A stretch of DNA of 57,596 nucleotides from Actinomadura bangladeshensis. Its GTDB lineage: Bacteria; Actinomycetota; Actinomycetes; Streptosporangiales; Streptosporangiaceae. The notes under the pieces are model-generated. The model did not search any database, was not told the origin of the DNA, and saw only the letters and a program-made list of their open reading frames with translations. A program made the translations under genes and the position numbers. Shown here piece after piece: positions 39,427-49,743 of the stretch. Numbering within the stretch: position 1 is the stretch's first letter; every line of letters starts with the position of its first letter. The stretch spans positions 1 through 57,596 of the forward strand of contig NZ_SMJW01000014.1 in NCBI RefSeq assembly GCF_004348335.1. Direction: 5' to 3'.

Positions 39427-40967
39427 TCGTCCTTCAGCTGGGCCTTGTGGATCTTGCCGACGGGGGTCAGCGGGACCTCGGCGGTGACGACGAACTGGCG
39501 GGGCACCTTGTAGTCGGCCAGGCGGTCGCGGCAGTAGGCGGCGAGCTCGTCGGCGGTGGGCGGCTCGGCGCCGGGGCGCGGGACGACGTAGAAGCGGCCG
39601 ATCTCGCCGAGCACCTCGTCGGGGACGCCGATGCCGGCGGCCATCGCGACGCCGGGGTGGGCGGTCAGGACGTTCTCGATCTCGACCGGGTACACGTTGA
39701 AGCCGCCCTGGATGTACATCTCCTTCTTGCGGCCGCGCAGGACGAGGTGGCCGTCCGGCTCCATCTCGACCATGTCGCCGGTGGCGAGCCAGCCGCCCGG
39801 CAGGAAGACCTCGGCGGTCTCGTCCGGCATGTCCCAGTAGCCGGCGGTGACGCAGCCGCCGCGGATCTGCAGCTCACCGGTCTCGCCCGGGGGCAGGACG
39901 GCGCCGTCCGGGCCGGTCACGCGGGCCTCGAAGTCGCCGATGATCGCGCCGAGGGTGCGGGCGACGGTCTCCGGGTCGTCGTCCAGGGGCGACAGGACGC
40001 AGGCGCCCGAGGACTCCGACAGGCCGTACAGGCCGTAGAGCGGCGCGCCGGGGAAGGCGCGGCGGATCGACTCCGCGAGCGCCGGTTCCACGTTGGAGCC
40101 GCCCGCCATGCACAGCCGCACGGACGAGACGTCGTGGTCGGCGAAGTCGTCGCGGCCGAGCATCAGCACGTACATCGTGGGGACGGCGCCGAGGAACGTC
40201 ACCCGGTGCCGTTCGATGGCGCGGAGCGCGCCGTCCGGGGAGAACGCGGGCAGCAGCGCCACCGACCCGCCGCTGACCAGCGCGGCCATGATCGTGCAGG
40301 TGATGCCGCCGACGTGGTTGAACGGCAGATGCCCGAGCAGCACGTCGGCGTCGGTCATCACGAAGTGGTCGGCCTGGGCGCGCGCCGACGCCAGGATGCT
40401 GCCGTGCGTGATCACCGCGCCCTTGGGCCGCCCGGTCGTCCCCGAGGTGTAGAGGATCATCAGCGGGTCGTCCGGGGCGACGGCGTCCCGCGCCGCCGCG
40501 AGCGCGGCCGGGTCGGCGGGCGCCGCGGCCAGCTCGCCGAAGCCCTCGCCGAAGAACAGGTAATCGGTCACGCCGGGCGCTTGCGGACGGAACTTCTCGA
40601 AGAACGCCGCGAAGTCGAAACCCGGAATGGCGGGGGTGCTGATGACCATTCTCGCGCCGCTCTGGCCGAGCATGTACGACAGCTCTTGTTCGCGGTAACG
40701 CACGTTGAGCGGGACGACGACGGCGCCGATCCGCGCCGCACCGAAAAAGGCGGCGAGCCATTGCGTCGTATTGAGCCCCAGCAGGCCGATCCGGTCGCCT
40801 CGCCCGATCCCGCGTGCGAGCAGACCGCTCGCGACACGGTCGGTCAGCGCGTTGAACTCCGCGAACGTGACGGTGTCGTCACCGTCGTACAGGAATGCCT
40901 TGCCACGCGCCGCCGTGTTCTCCAGCGCCGTGTTCTCCAGCGCCGCTCCGACCGTATCCGCCCGCAT
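39396..40967 (-). CDS. AMP-dependent (fatty) acyl-CoA ligase
   Basis: 523 residues from ATG 40967, with AAGGGGAGG upstream. The ANL-family P-loop LYTSGTTGRPKG, A5 region LYGLYGLSESSG, A7 WLATGDMVE, A8 RGRKKEMYIQGGFNVYP and C-terminal catalytic Lys in TPVGKIHKAQLK are all present, so it should form acyl-AMP and acyl-CoA. FadD3/FadD17-like enzymes are the nearest by feel. The chain specificity is unknown. The N-terminus contains a doubled ALENTALENTA, from a 15-base direct repeat. Confidence 0.9.
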   Translation of the reverse strand: MRADTVGAALENTALENTAARGKAFLYDGDDTVTFAEFNALTDRVASGLLARGIGRGDRIGLLGLNTTQWLAAFFGAARIGAVVVPLNVRYREQELSYMLGQSGARMVISTPAIPGFDFAAFFEKFRPQAPGVTDYLFFGEGFGELAAAPADPAALAAARDAVAPDDPLMILYTSGTTGRPKGAVITHGSILASARAQADHFVMTDADVLLGHLPFNHVGGITCTIMAALVSGGSVALLPAFSPDGALRAIERHRVTFLGAVPTMYVLMLGRDDFADHDVSSVRLCMAGGSNVEPALAESIRRAFPGAPLYGLYGLSESSGACVLSPLDDDPETVARTLGAIIGDFEARVTGPDGAVLPPGETGELQIRGGCVTAGYWDMPDETAEVFLPGGWLATGDMVEMEPDGHLVLRGRKKEMYIQGGFNVYPVEIENVLTAHPGVAMAAGIGVPDEVLGEIGRFYVVPRPGAEPPTADELAAYCRDRLADYKVPRQFVVTAEVPLTPVGKIHKAQLKDDYLSALDGSR

Positions 40968-41045
40968 GCCGCCTCCCCTTTGTGGCCCGTCCCGCCCCAA
41001 CCATCACGCATCGGACGCGTTATGCCAATACCTGCGGCCCCGGGC

Positions 41046-41852
41046 TCAGGGCTTGCGGCCGACACCGGCGTAGAACCAGATCGGCAGCGCCTCCTCCAGG
41101 GAGATGGACCGTTCCGGCCGCCACAGCGGCGCCCACACGAGGCCGGGGTCGAGCAGTTCGAAGTCGCCGAACAGTCCGGTGACCTGCTCGCGGGTGCGGG
41201 GGGTGCCGGGCGCGGACGTCCGCTTGTAGACCTCCACGACCTTGGCGACCACGTCGGGGACGCCGTCGGCGGACGCGTGGGTCAGCACCAGGTGGCTGCC
41301 CGAGGGGAGCGCGTCGCGCAGTTCGGCCATGATGCCCGGCGGGTCGTCCTCGTCCGGGATGAAGTGCAGGGTCGCGACGAGGAGCAGCGCGATCGGCCGG
41401 TCGAAGTCGAGCAGCCGCCGCACCTCGGCGTTGCCGAGGATCGCCTGCGGGTCGCGGACGTCGCCGACGATCATCCGGGTGCCCTCGGAGTCGGCGAGCA
41501 GCGCGCGGCCGTGCGCGACGACCTGCCCGTCGTAGTCGACGTAGGCGACGCGGGCCTTGGGGTTCACCGCCTGCGCGATCTGGTGGACGTTCTGCTGCGT
41601 GGGCAGCCCGGTGCCGATGTCGAGGAACTGGTCGATGCCCTGCTCGGCGAGGTACCGCACGGCGCGGCCGAGAAAGGCGCGGTTCTCCCTGATCAGCGTG
41701 ATCAGCGTCGGATCGGCCTCGATCGCCGCCTCCGCGGCGGCGCGGTCGGCCGTGTAATGGTCCTTGCCGCCCAGGTAATAGTCGTACATTCGGGCAATAT
41801 TCGGCACATTTGGGTCGAAACCGCTCGGCTGCGCCCGGTCAGCTGCCACCAT
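41046..41852 (-). CDS. SAM-dependent methyltransferase, PF04672 (DUF574) family
   Basis: 268 residues from ATG 41852. Family blocks are present: PNIARMYDYYLGGKDHYTAD at the N-terminus, the SAM site FLDIGTGLPTQQNVHQIAQ, and VATLHFIPDEDDP. The family is large and almost limited to actinomycetes. Its substrates are unknown. It stands alone, 52 bases after the lrp stop on the same strand, so it may be read through from lrp. Confidence 0.9.
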   Translation of the reverse strand: MVAADRAQPSGFDPNVPNIARMYDYYLGGKDHYTADRAAAEAAIEADPTLITLIRENRAFLGRAVRYLAEQGIDQFLDIGTGLPTQQNVHQIAQAVNPKARVAYVDYDGQVVAHGRALLADSEGTRMIVGDVRDPQAILGNAEVRRLLDFDRPIALLLVATLHFIPDEDDPPGIMAELRDALPSGSHLVLTHASADGVPDVVAKVVEVYKRTSAPGTPRTREQVTGLFGDFELLDPGLVWAPLWRPERSISLEEALPIWFYAGVGRKP

Positions 41853-41904
41853 TTCTCCTCACAGCCGCGAGAGCGGGGGCTCACGGCCCCTACAGGCTAC
41901 GCGA

Positions 41905-42420
41905 TCATGAGCGCTTTTCGTGCTCGGCGGGTTCCGCCGGGATCTCGTCGAAGATGAGCCAGGTCCGGGTGGCGCGGACCCCTTCGACCGCGTGAATGCG
42001 GGCCAGCACGACATCGCGGAGCGAGGCGTTGTCCGGGGTGCGGACGAGCATGACCAGGTCGACGTCGCCGCCGACGAACGCCAGGTGCTCGACATGGGCC
42101 ATCGTCCGGAGTTCGGCCGACACCTTGCGCCAGGAGTTCTGCTCGATGTTGACCAGGACGTAGGCCGCCGTCCCGAGGCCGGCGCGCACGGGGTCGACCT
42201 GCGCGGTGAACCCGGTGACGACGCCGTCGGCGATGAGCCGCTCCACCCGCGTGTAGGCGTTGGAGCGGGACACGCTGACCTTCTCGGCGAGGGCGCGCAT
42301 GGAGATGCGGCCGTCCGCGCGCAGCTCGCGGACGATCGCGCGATCGAGGTCGTCGAGCGGCGCCGCCGAACGTCCGTCATGTCCCGCGAGCGGCGGGGTA
42401 TCAGGAGACAGATGGTCCAT
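41905..42420 (-). CDS. Lrp/AsnC family regulator (BkdR-like)
   Basis: 171 residues from ATG 42420. The N-terminal helix-turn-helix (LDDLDRAIVRELRADGRISM, RALAEKVSVSRSNAYTRVER) and the C-terminal RAM/AsnC ligand domain (VLVNIEQNSWRKVSAELRTM, DVDLVMLVRTPD) are complete. It is divergent from the branched-chain 2-oxoacid dehydrogenase genes, the classical BkdR arrangement. Three 20-bp-phased repeats between the two starts are the likely binding site. Confidence 0.92.
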   Translation of the reverse strand: MDHLSPDTPPLAGHDGRSAAPLDDLDRAIVRELRADGRISMRALAEKVSVSRSNAYTRVERLIADGVVTGFTAQVDPVRAGLGTAAYVLVNIEQNSWRKVSAELRTMAHVEHLAFVGGDVDLVMLVRTPDNASLRDVVLARIHAVEGVRATRTWLIFDEIPAEPAEHEKRS

Positions 42421-42434
42421 GAACGCTCCACTGG

Positions 42435-42482
42435 TTGGCCGTATGTCCTGATTTTTGGCCGTCTATTGAGACCTATGGCCGA
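42435..42482. promoter_or_regulatory. three 20-bp-phased TTGGCCGT repeats between lrp and the bkd operon
   Basis: TTGGCCGT at 42435 and 42455 and the related ATGGCCGA at 42475 start exactly 20 bases apart, putting all three on one face of the helix, as multimeric Lrp-type regulators need. The spacers are AT-rich for this genome (atgtcctgattt; ctattgagacct) and may hold the promoters. The third copy covers an in-frame ATG (42475). Confidence 0.55.
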
Positions 42483-42528
42483 TCTGGTTCATATTCCTAG
42501 CACCGATCGAGTGCGGAGGTGGAGGCGT

Positions 42529-43671
42529 ATGGCGGCGGGCCGGGTTGAGACGGGCCGGGTCGAGGCGGGCCTGGTCGAGGCGCTGCTCCCCTCGGCGGAG
42601 CCCGTGCGGTTCCTGACCGACGGCGGAGCGGCGGTGCGCGGGAGGCAGCGGTACGCGGTCCCGGACCCGGAGCTGCTGCGCCGGGCGCACCGGGCGATGG
42701 TCGTCGGGCGGCGGTTCGACGCGCAGGCGACCGCGCTCACCAAGCAGGGCCGGCTGGCGGTGTACCCGTCCAGCCACGGGCAGGAGGCGTGCCAGGTCGG
42801 CTCGGTGCTCGTCCTGGAGGACGGCGACTGGTTCTTCCCCACCTACCGGGAGTCGATGGCGCTGGTGTCGCGCGGCATCGACCCGGTCGAGGTGCTGTCG
42901 CTGCTGCGGGGCGACGCGCACTGCGGATACGACCCGCAGGTCCACCACACGGCGCCGCAGTGCACGCCGCTCGCGACGCAGACCGTCCACGCGGCGGGCC
43001 TCGCGTACGCGGAGCGGCGCAAGGGGACGGGACGGGTCGCGCTGGCCTGCGTGGGCGACGGCGCCACCAGCGAGGGCGACTTCCACGAGGCGCTCAACTT
43101 CGCCGCCGTCTTCAAGGCGCCGGTCGTGTTCTTCGTGCAGAACAACCAGTACGCCATCTCGGTGCCGCTGGAGAGGCAGACCGCCGCGCCCTCCCTCGCC
43201 TACAAGGGCATCGGCTACGGCGTGCGCTCCGAACGGGTGGACGGGAACGACCCGGTCGCCGTGCTGGCCGTCCTGTCGGCGGCCGTCGAGCACGCCCGCT
43301 CCGGCAATGGACCGTTCCTGGTCGAGGCCCACACCTACCGGCTCGACCCGCACACCAACGCCGACGACGCGTCCCGCTACCGCACGGACGCCGAGGCCGA
43401 CGCCTGGCGCAAACGCGACCCGGTCGCCCGGCTTGAGGCCTACCTGCGGCGGCGCGGGCATCTCACCGACGAGGACGTCGCGGCGGCGTCCGCCGAGGCG
43501 GAGGAGTTCGCCGGACGCCTCCGCGACCGGATGAACGCCGACCCCGAACTCGTCCCGCTGGGGCTGTTCGACCACGTCTACGGCACCCCCGACCCGCAGC
43601 TGGACGAGCAGCGGGCCCAGCTCCGCACCGAGATCGAGGAGACACCGTCATCCGAGGAGGCGCTGTCATGA
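42529..43671 (+). CDS. bkdA: branched-chain 2-oxoacid (or pyruvate) dehydrogenase E1 component, alpha subunit
   Basis: 380 residues from ATG 42529, chosen for GGAGGTGGAGG just upstream. ATG 42475 would add 18 residues and could be a leaderless start. The thiamine-diphosphate motif GDGATSEGDFHEALNFAAVF...NN (VQNNQYAIS) is intact, and FFPTYRESMALVSRGIDP and HCGYDPQVHH are E1alpha blocks. With E1beta and E2 it forms the complex that converts branched 2-oxoacids to acyl-CoA, feeding degradation and branched fatty-acid primers. The adjacent Lrp supports Bkd rather than Pdh. Confidence 0.88.
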   Translation: MAAGRVETGRVEAGLVEALLPSAEPVRFLTDGGAAVRGRQRYAVPDPELLRRAHRAMVVGRRFDAQATALTKQGRLAVYPSSHGQEACQVGSVLVLEDGDWFFPTYRESMALVSRGIDPVEVLSLLRGDAHCGYDPQVHHTAPQCTPLATQTVHAAGLAYAERRKGTGRVALACVGDGATSEGDFHEALNFAAVFKAPVVFFVQNNQYAISVPLERQTAAPSLAYKGIGYGVRSERVDGNDPVAVLAVLSAAVEHARSGNGPFLVEAHTYRLDPHTNADDASRYRTDAEADAWRKRDPVARLEAYLRRRGHLTDEDVAAASAEAEEFAGRLRDRMNADPELVPLGLFDHVYGTPDPQLDEQRAQLRTEIEETPSSEEALS

Positions 43672-44672
43672 CGACGATGGCCCAGGCGCTCAACACGGCG
43701 CTCCGCGAGGCGATGGACGAGGACGAGCGCGTCCTGGTGTTCGGCGAGGACGTCGGCGCGCTCGGCGGCGTCTTCCGCATCACCGACGGCCTGTCCGCCA
43801 AGTTCGGCGACGACCGCTGCTTCGACACCCCGCTCGCCGAGGCGGGCATCGTCGGGTTCGCGGTGGGCATGGCGATGGGCGGCTTCCGGCCCGTCGTCGA
43901 GATGCAGTTCGACGCGTTCGCCTACCCCGCCTTCGAGCAGATCGCCTCGCACGTCGCGAAGATGCGCAACCGCACGCGCGGCCGGGTGCGCCTGCCGCTG
44001 GTCATCCGCATCCCCTACGCGGGCGGGATCGGCGGCGTCGAGCACCACTGCGATTCCAGCGAGGCGTACTACGCGCACACTCCCGGCCTGAAGGTCGTCA
44101 CGCCGGCGACGGTCGAGGACGCGTACTCCCTGCTGCGCGAGGCGATCGAGGACCCCGACCCGGTCGTGTTCATGGAGCCGAAGAAGCTGTACTGGTCGAA
44201 GTCGGACATCGAGCACCTGGAGCGGACCGAGCCGTTCGGCCGCGCCGCCGTCCGCCGCCCCGGCCGGGACGCGACGGTCGTCGCGTACGGGCCGAGCGTG
44301 CCGGTCGCGCTGGAGGCCGCGGACGCGGCCGCCGCCGAGGGCTGGGACCTGGAGGTCATCGACCTGCGCACGATCGTCCCGTTCGACGACGCGACCGTGG
44401 CCGCGTCCGTCCGGAAGACGGGCCGCTGCGTGGTCATCAGCGAGGCCGCCGGGTTCGCGGGCGTCGGCGCGGAGATCGCCGCCCGCGTCCAGGAGCGCTG
44501 CTTCCACAGCCTGGAGGCCCCGGTGCTGCGGGTGACCGGCTTCGACATCCCGTACCCGCCGCCGATGCTGGAGCACCACCACCTGCCGGGCGTCGACCGC
44601 ATCCTGGACGCTCTGGACCGCCTCCAGCGCGACGACGAGCCCGACACCCGCTACTTGGGCGGTGCGGCATGA
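43668..44672 (+). CDS. bkdB: branched-chain 2-oxoacid dehydrogenase E1 component, beta subunit
   Basis: 334 residues, ATG overlapping the alpha-subunit stop. The transketolase-like N-terminal domain (RVLVFGEDVGALGGVFRITD, DTPLAEAGIVGFAVGMAMGG, QFDAFAYPAFEQIASHVAKM) and C-terminal domain (EVIDLRTIVPFDD) are typical of E1beta. It pairs with the alpha subunit as an alpha2beta2 tetramer. It overlaps the ATG-proximal end of the E2 region. Confidence 0.92.
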   Translation: MTTMAQALNTALREAMDEDERVLVFGEDVGALGGVFRITDGLSAKFGDDRCFDTPLAEAGIVGFAVGMAMGGFRPVVEMQFDAFAYPAFEQIASHVAKMRNRTRGRVRLPLVIRIPYAGGIGGVEHHCDSSEAYYAHTPGLKVVTPATVEDAYSLLREAIEDPDPVVFMEPKKLYWSKSDIEHLERTEPFGRAAVRRPGRDATVVAYGPSVPVALEAADAAAAEGWDLEVIDLRTIVPFDDATVAASVRKTGRCVVISEAAGFAGVGAEIAARVQERCFHSLEAPVLRVTGFDIPYPPPMLEHHHLPGVDRILDALDRLQRDDEPDTRYLGGAA

Positions 44673-44722
44673 GCGCAGCGAACCGGGGGGTGCGGGGGGT
44701 CGTCCCCCCGCAGGAGACACGC

Positions 44723-46033
44723 GTGAGCCCGACGGTCTTCAAGCTGCCCGACCTGGGCGAGGGCCTCACCGAGGCCGAGATCCTGGAGTGGAAGGTCTCC
44801 GTGGGCGACACCGTCACGGTCGACCAGATCATCGTCGAGGTGGAGACCGCCAAGGCCGCCGTCGACGTCCCGATCCCGGTCGCCGGCACGGTCACCGAGC
44901 TCTACGCCAAGGCGGGCACCGTCGTGGACGTGGGCTCGCCCCTCATCGCGGTGACGGCCCGGTCGCACGCGACGGCCGGTGCTGAGAACGCGGCTGCGGA
45001 GCAGTACCGGGAGGAGGAGCGGGCCGGGTCCGGCAACGTCCTCGTCGGCTACGGGACGTCCGCGAACCGCCGCTCGCGCCGCCGCGCCGCGAAACCGGCT
45101 CCCGAGCCGGCCGCGGCACCGGCGGCAACCGCGTCTCGTCACGGGGTGCCGCGGGTGATCTCGCCCGTGGTGCGGCGGCTGGCGAAGGATAACGGGATCG
45201 ACGTCGCGGCACTCGCCCCGACCGGCCCCGGCGGCGTCATCCTGCGGCGTGACGTGGAGGAGGCCATCGCCCAAGCCGCGCCGGCCACCAGCCCGACCAG
45301 CACCGGCCTGACCACCACCGGCCCGGCAGGCGAAGAGGCCGGCGTCGTGCGCGTCCCGCTCAAGGGTGTGCGGCGGACGATGGCCGATAAGCTGTCACGC
45401 AGCCGCCGCGAGATCCCGGACGCGACCACCTGGGTCGACGTGGACGCGACCCGCCTGGTCAAGCTCAAGAACAAGATCGCGCACGCCGACCCGGAGGCGC
45501 GCGTCGGCATGCTGGCGCTGCTCGCCGCCGTCTGCGTGACGGGCCTGCGCCGCTTCCCCGAGCTCAACGCCTACGTGGACACCGAGCGGCAGGAGATCGT
45601 CCGGCTGCCGCACGTCCACCTCGGGTTCGCGGCGCAGACCGACCGGGGCCTCGTCGTGCCGGTCGTCCGCGACGCGCACGCGATGACGCCGGCCGAACTC
45701 GCCGCCGCGCTCAGGGAGCGGACGGAGGCGGCCCGCGAGGGGCGCCTCTCTCCGAGCGACCTCACCGGCGGCACGTTCACGCTCAACAACTACGGCGTGT
45801 TCGGCGTGGACGGCTCGACCCCGATCATCAACCACCCGGAGGCCGCCATGCTCGGCGTCGGCCGGATCACCGACAAGCCGTGGGCGCACAAGGGGAAGGT
45901 CAGGCTGCGCAAGGTGACGCAGCTGTCGTTCACCTTCGACCACCGGGTCTGCGACGGCGGCGTCGCCGGCGGTTTCCTGCGGTTCGTCGCCGACTGCGTG
46001 GAGCGTCCCGAAGTGCTGGTCACCCACCGCTAG
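44723..46033 (+). CDS. bkdC: dihydrolipoamide acyltransferase (E2) of 2-oxoacid dehydrogenase complex
   Basis: 436 residues from GTG 44723, placed by AGGAG at 44712-44716. An upstream ATG (44669) would add an unlikely 18 residues. One lipoyl domain (1-78) carries the lipoylated Lys in VETAKAAVDVP. A peripheral-subunit-binding domain (ISPVVRRLAKDNGIDVAALA) follows a charged linker. The catalytic domain ends with FTFDHRVCDGG (HxxxDG). No E3 gene is adjacent, so a shared lipoamide dehydrogenase elsewhere is expected. The 3' end overlaps the convergent tetR gene by 14 bases. Confidence 0.92.
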   Translation: MSPTVFKLPDLGEGLTEAEILEWKVSVGDTVTVDQIIVEVETAKAAVDVPIPVAGTVTELYAKAGTVVDVGSPLIAVTARSHATAGAENAAAEQYREEERAGSGNVLVGYGTSANRRSRRRAAKPAPEPAAAPAATASRHGVPRVISPVVRRLAKDNGIDVAALAPTGPGGVILRRDVEEAIAQAAPATSPTSTGLTTTGPAGEEAGVVRVPLKGVRRTMADKLSRSRREIPDATTWVDVDATRLVKLKNKIAHADPEARVGMLALLAAVCVTGLRRFPELNAYVDTERQEIVRLPHVHLGFAAQTDRGLVVPVVRDAHAMTPAELAAALRERTEAAREGRLSPSDLTGGTFTLNNYGVFGVDGSTPIINHPEAAMLGVGRITDKPWAHKGKVRLRKVTQLSFTFDHRVCDGGVAGGFLRFVADCVERPEVLVTHR

Positions 46034-46655
46034 GCTCCGCGCGGCGGCGCAGTCCGTCGAACGCGACCTTGCAGAGCGCGTCGGCGATCTCTCCCCCACT
46101 CGCGCCGCCGCGCGGCCGGTACCACTCGATCAGCGAGTTGACGAGCCCGAACAGCAGCCGCGCGGCGATCGCCGGGTCGATGTCGGGGCGGATGTCGCCG
46201 TCCGCCTCGGCCTCCGCGACCAGCCCGGACACCAGGTGGTCGAACTCGCGGCGGCGGGCCAGCGCCCGCTTCTCGACGGCGGTGTTGCCGCGCACCCGCA
46301 GCAGCAGCGTGACGAACGGCTGCTGCTCGACGAGGACGGCGACGCTGGCCCGGACGAGGTGCTCCAGCCGGTCGATCGCGCGCCCCTCCACGGCCGCGGT
46401 CTCCGCGGCGGCGGCGAACAGCCCGTCGAGGGCCCGGTCGACGGCGAGTTGCAGCAGCTCGTCCTTGCCGGAGACGTGGTGGTAGATCGCGGACTTGCCG
46501 ATCCCGAGCCGCTTGGCCAGGTCGTCCATGCTGGTGCCGTCGTAGCCGCGCTCGTTGAACACCTGCACGGCGACCCGCAGCAGCGACTCCCGGTCGTAGC
46601 CGGGCCGCCCGCGCCGGTTCGCCCGCCCGCCGCCCACGTTGCTCACGGCGGCCAT
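46020..46655 (-). CDS. TetR family regulator (PaaR-like)
   Basis: 211 residues from ATG 46655. The start is uncertain because no ribosome-binding site is visible and a GTG lies three codons in. The N-terminal helix-turn-helix (LLRVAVQVFNERGYDGTSMD, DLAKRLGIGKSAIYHHVSGK) and the C-terminal TetR domain are complete. It is divergent from paaZ, with a palindrome ACTGAACGTACGGTCAGT between them. It most likely represses the paa operon until phenylacetyl-CoA binds, as for actinobacterial PaaR. Ligand by analogy only. Confidence 0.88.
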   Translation of the reverse strand: MAAVSNVGGGRANRRGRPGYDRESLLRVAVQVFNERGYDGTSMDDLAKRLGIGKSAIYHHVSGKDELLQLAVDRALDGLFAAAAETAAVEGRAIDRLEHLVRASVAVLVEQQPFVTLLLRVRGNTAVEKRALARRREFDHLVSGLVAEAEADGDIRPDIDPAIAARLLFGLVNSLIEWYRPRGGASGGEIADALCKVAFDGLRRRAEPSGG

Positions 46656-46716
46656 TATCGCAGCGCCGGGCCCGGTCCCGCTCTTCTCTCCGGGCCCTTC
46701 GCCGGGTTAATATCTG

Positions 46717-46734
46717 ACTGAACGTACGGTCAGT
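46717..46734. promoter_or_regulatory. PaaR-type operator
   Basis: ACTGAACGTACGGTCAGT is an imperfect palindrome (ACTGA...TCAGT around ACGTACGG) 17 bases upstream of the paaZ ATG. It lies next to a TAATAT -10-like hexamer (46708-46713). Its core agrees with the ACCGTACGGT-type sites of TetR-type PaaR proteins. It would block the paaZ promoter. Confidence 0.6.
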
Positions 46735-46750
46735 AATTCGAGGAGGGCCG

Positions 46751-48792
46751 ATGGCTCCGCTGCCCAGCTACGCATCCGGCGCATGGCATGTCCCGCCGGA
46801 CGAGGGCGCGCCGCTCACCGACGCCGTCACCGGCGAGGAGGTCGCCCGCATCTCCTCCACCGGCATCGACATGGGCGCGGCGCTGGAGTACGGGCGCCGG
46901 ACGGGCGGCCCGGCCCTGCGCGAACTGACCTTCCACCAGCGCGCGGCCCTGCTGAAGAAGCTCGGGCTCCACCTGCGCGAACACCGCGACGAGCTGTACG
47001 CGCTGTCGGCCCGCACCGGCGCCACCCTCGCCGACTCGAAGATCGACGTCGACGGCGGCATCGGCGTCCTGCTGGCGTACGCGAGCAAGGGCAAGCGCGA
47101 GCTGCCCAACGACACCGTCCTCGTCGACGGGGACGTGGAGCCGCTGAGCAAGGGCGGCACGTTCGCCGGACGGCACATCTGCACGCCGCTGCAGGGCGTC
47201 GCCGTGCAGATCAACGCGTTCAACTTCCCCGTCTGGGGCCCGCTGGAGAAGCTCGCGCCCGCGTTCCTCGCCGGCATGCCGAGCCTGGTGAAGCCGGCGC
47301 CGCAGACGGCGTACCTGTCCGCGCGGCTCGTCGAGCTGATCATCGAGTCGGGCATCCTGCCGGAGGGCACGCTCCAGCTCGTCTGCGGCGACCCCCGCGA
47401 CCTGCTCGACCACCTGACCGAGCAGGACGTCCTGGCGTTCACCGGGTCGGCCGCGACCGGGCGGCTGCTGCGCAAGCACCCCGTCGTGACCGGGCGGTCG
47501 GTCCGGTTCAACGCCGAGGCCGACTCGCTGAACGTCTCGATCCTCGGCCCGGACGCCCGCCCCGGCACGGCCGAGTTCGACCTGTTCGTCAAGCAGCTCG
47601 TCGCCGAGATGACGGTGAAGGCGGGCCAGAAGTGCACGGCCATCCGCCGCGCGCTGGTGCCGTCGGACCTGATGGACGACGTCGCGCGGGCCGCGAGCGA
47701 GCGGCTCGCGCGGGTGAAGATCGGCAACCCGTCCGACCCGGACGTCCGGATGGGCGCGCTCGCCACCCTCGACCAGCGCGACGAGGTCCGCCGGCAGCTG
47801 AAGAAGCTCCTGGACGCGGGCCGCATCGTGTTCGGCGACCCCGAGCGCGTCGAGGTGGTCGGCGCCGACGCCGAGCGCGGCGCGTTCATGTCCCCGATCC
47901 TGCTGCGGGTGGACGACACCGACCGTCCCGAACCGCACGAGGTGGAGGCGTTCGGCCCGGTCAGCACCCTGCTCCCCTACGACGGCGGCGCCGAGCAGGC
48001 CGTCGCGCTGGCGGCGCGCGGCCTGGGCAGCCTGGTCGGCTCGGTCGTCACCGCCGACCCCGAGTTCGCGCGCCGGGTCGTGATCGGCGCCGCGCCCTGG
48101 CACGGGCGGCTGCTCGTCCTCAACGAGGAGGACGCGAAGGAGTCCACCGGGCACGGCTCCCCGATGCCGGGCCTGGTTCACGGCGGGCCGGGACGCGCGG
48201 GCGGCGGCGAGGAGATGGGCGGGATGCGCGGGGTCATGCACCACATGCAGCGCACCGCCGTCCAGGCCGGGCCGTCGATGCTGTCCGCGATCACCGGCCG
48301 CTGGACGCAGGGCACGTCCCGCACCGAGACCGGCGTCCACCCGTTCCGCAAGCACCTCGAAGAGCTGCGGATCGGCGACACCGTCGTGGCCGGTCCCCGC
48401 ACCGTCACCCTTGCGGACATCGAGCACTTCGCCGAGTTCACCGGCGACACCTTCTACGCGCACATGGACGAGGAGGCCGCCAAGGCGAACCCGTTCTTCG
48501 GCGGCCGCGTCGCGCACGGATACCTCGTGGTCTCGTTCGCGGCGGGCCTGTTCGTGTCGCCCGAGCCGGGCCCCGTCCTCGCCAACTACGGGCTGGAGAA
48601 CCTGCGGTTCCTCGCCCCGACGTTCCCCGGCGACGAACTGACGGTGAAGCTCACCGCCAAGCAGATCACCCCGCGCGAGAACGCCGACTACGGCGAGGTG
48701 CGCTGGGACACCGAGGTCACCCGGCAGGACGGCGCCGTCGTCGCGGCGTACGACGTCCTGACCCTCGTGGCCAAGCGTCCGGAGGAGGAGGC

Positions 48793-48796
<4 letters not shown>
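46751..48796 (+). CDS. paaZ: PaaZ bifunctional ring-opening enzyme (oxepin-CoA hydrolase / semialdehyde dehydrogenase)
   Basis: 681 residues from ATG 46751, with GAGGAGGG upstream. The N-terminal aldehyde dehydrogenase domain (1-530) has [11 protein letters not shown], general base in FNAEADSLN and nucleophile in [10 protein letters not shown]. The C-terminal MaoC-like hydratase (545-681) has the catalytic Asp/His pair in [15 protein letters not shown]. It opens the oxepin ring of oxepin-CoA and oxidises the reactive aldehyde to 3-oxo-5,6-dehydrosuberyl-CoA. First gene of paaZABCDE. Confidence 0.96.

Positions 48797-49742
<946 letters not shown>

Positions 49743-49743
<1 letters not shown>

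Noticed and set aside
39447-41957. An 836-codon + strand frame opposite the acyl-CoA ligase and methyltransferase
   Set aside because: Antisense shadow with His/Asp/Val-rich low complexity; the reverse-strand genes have all expected motifs.
46730-48517. A 595-codon reverse frame opposite paaZ
   Set aside because: Antisense shadow of paaZ, whose domains and catalytic residues are complete.
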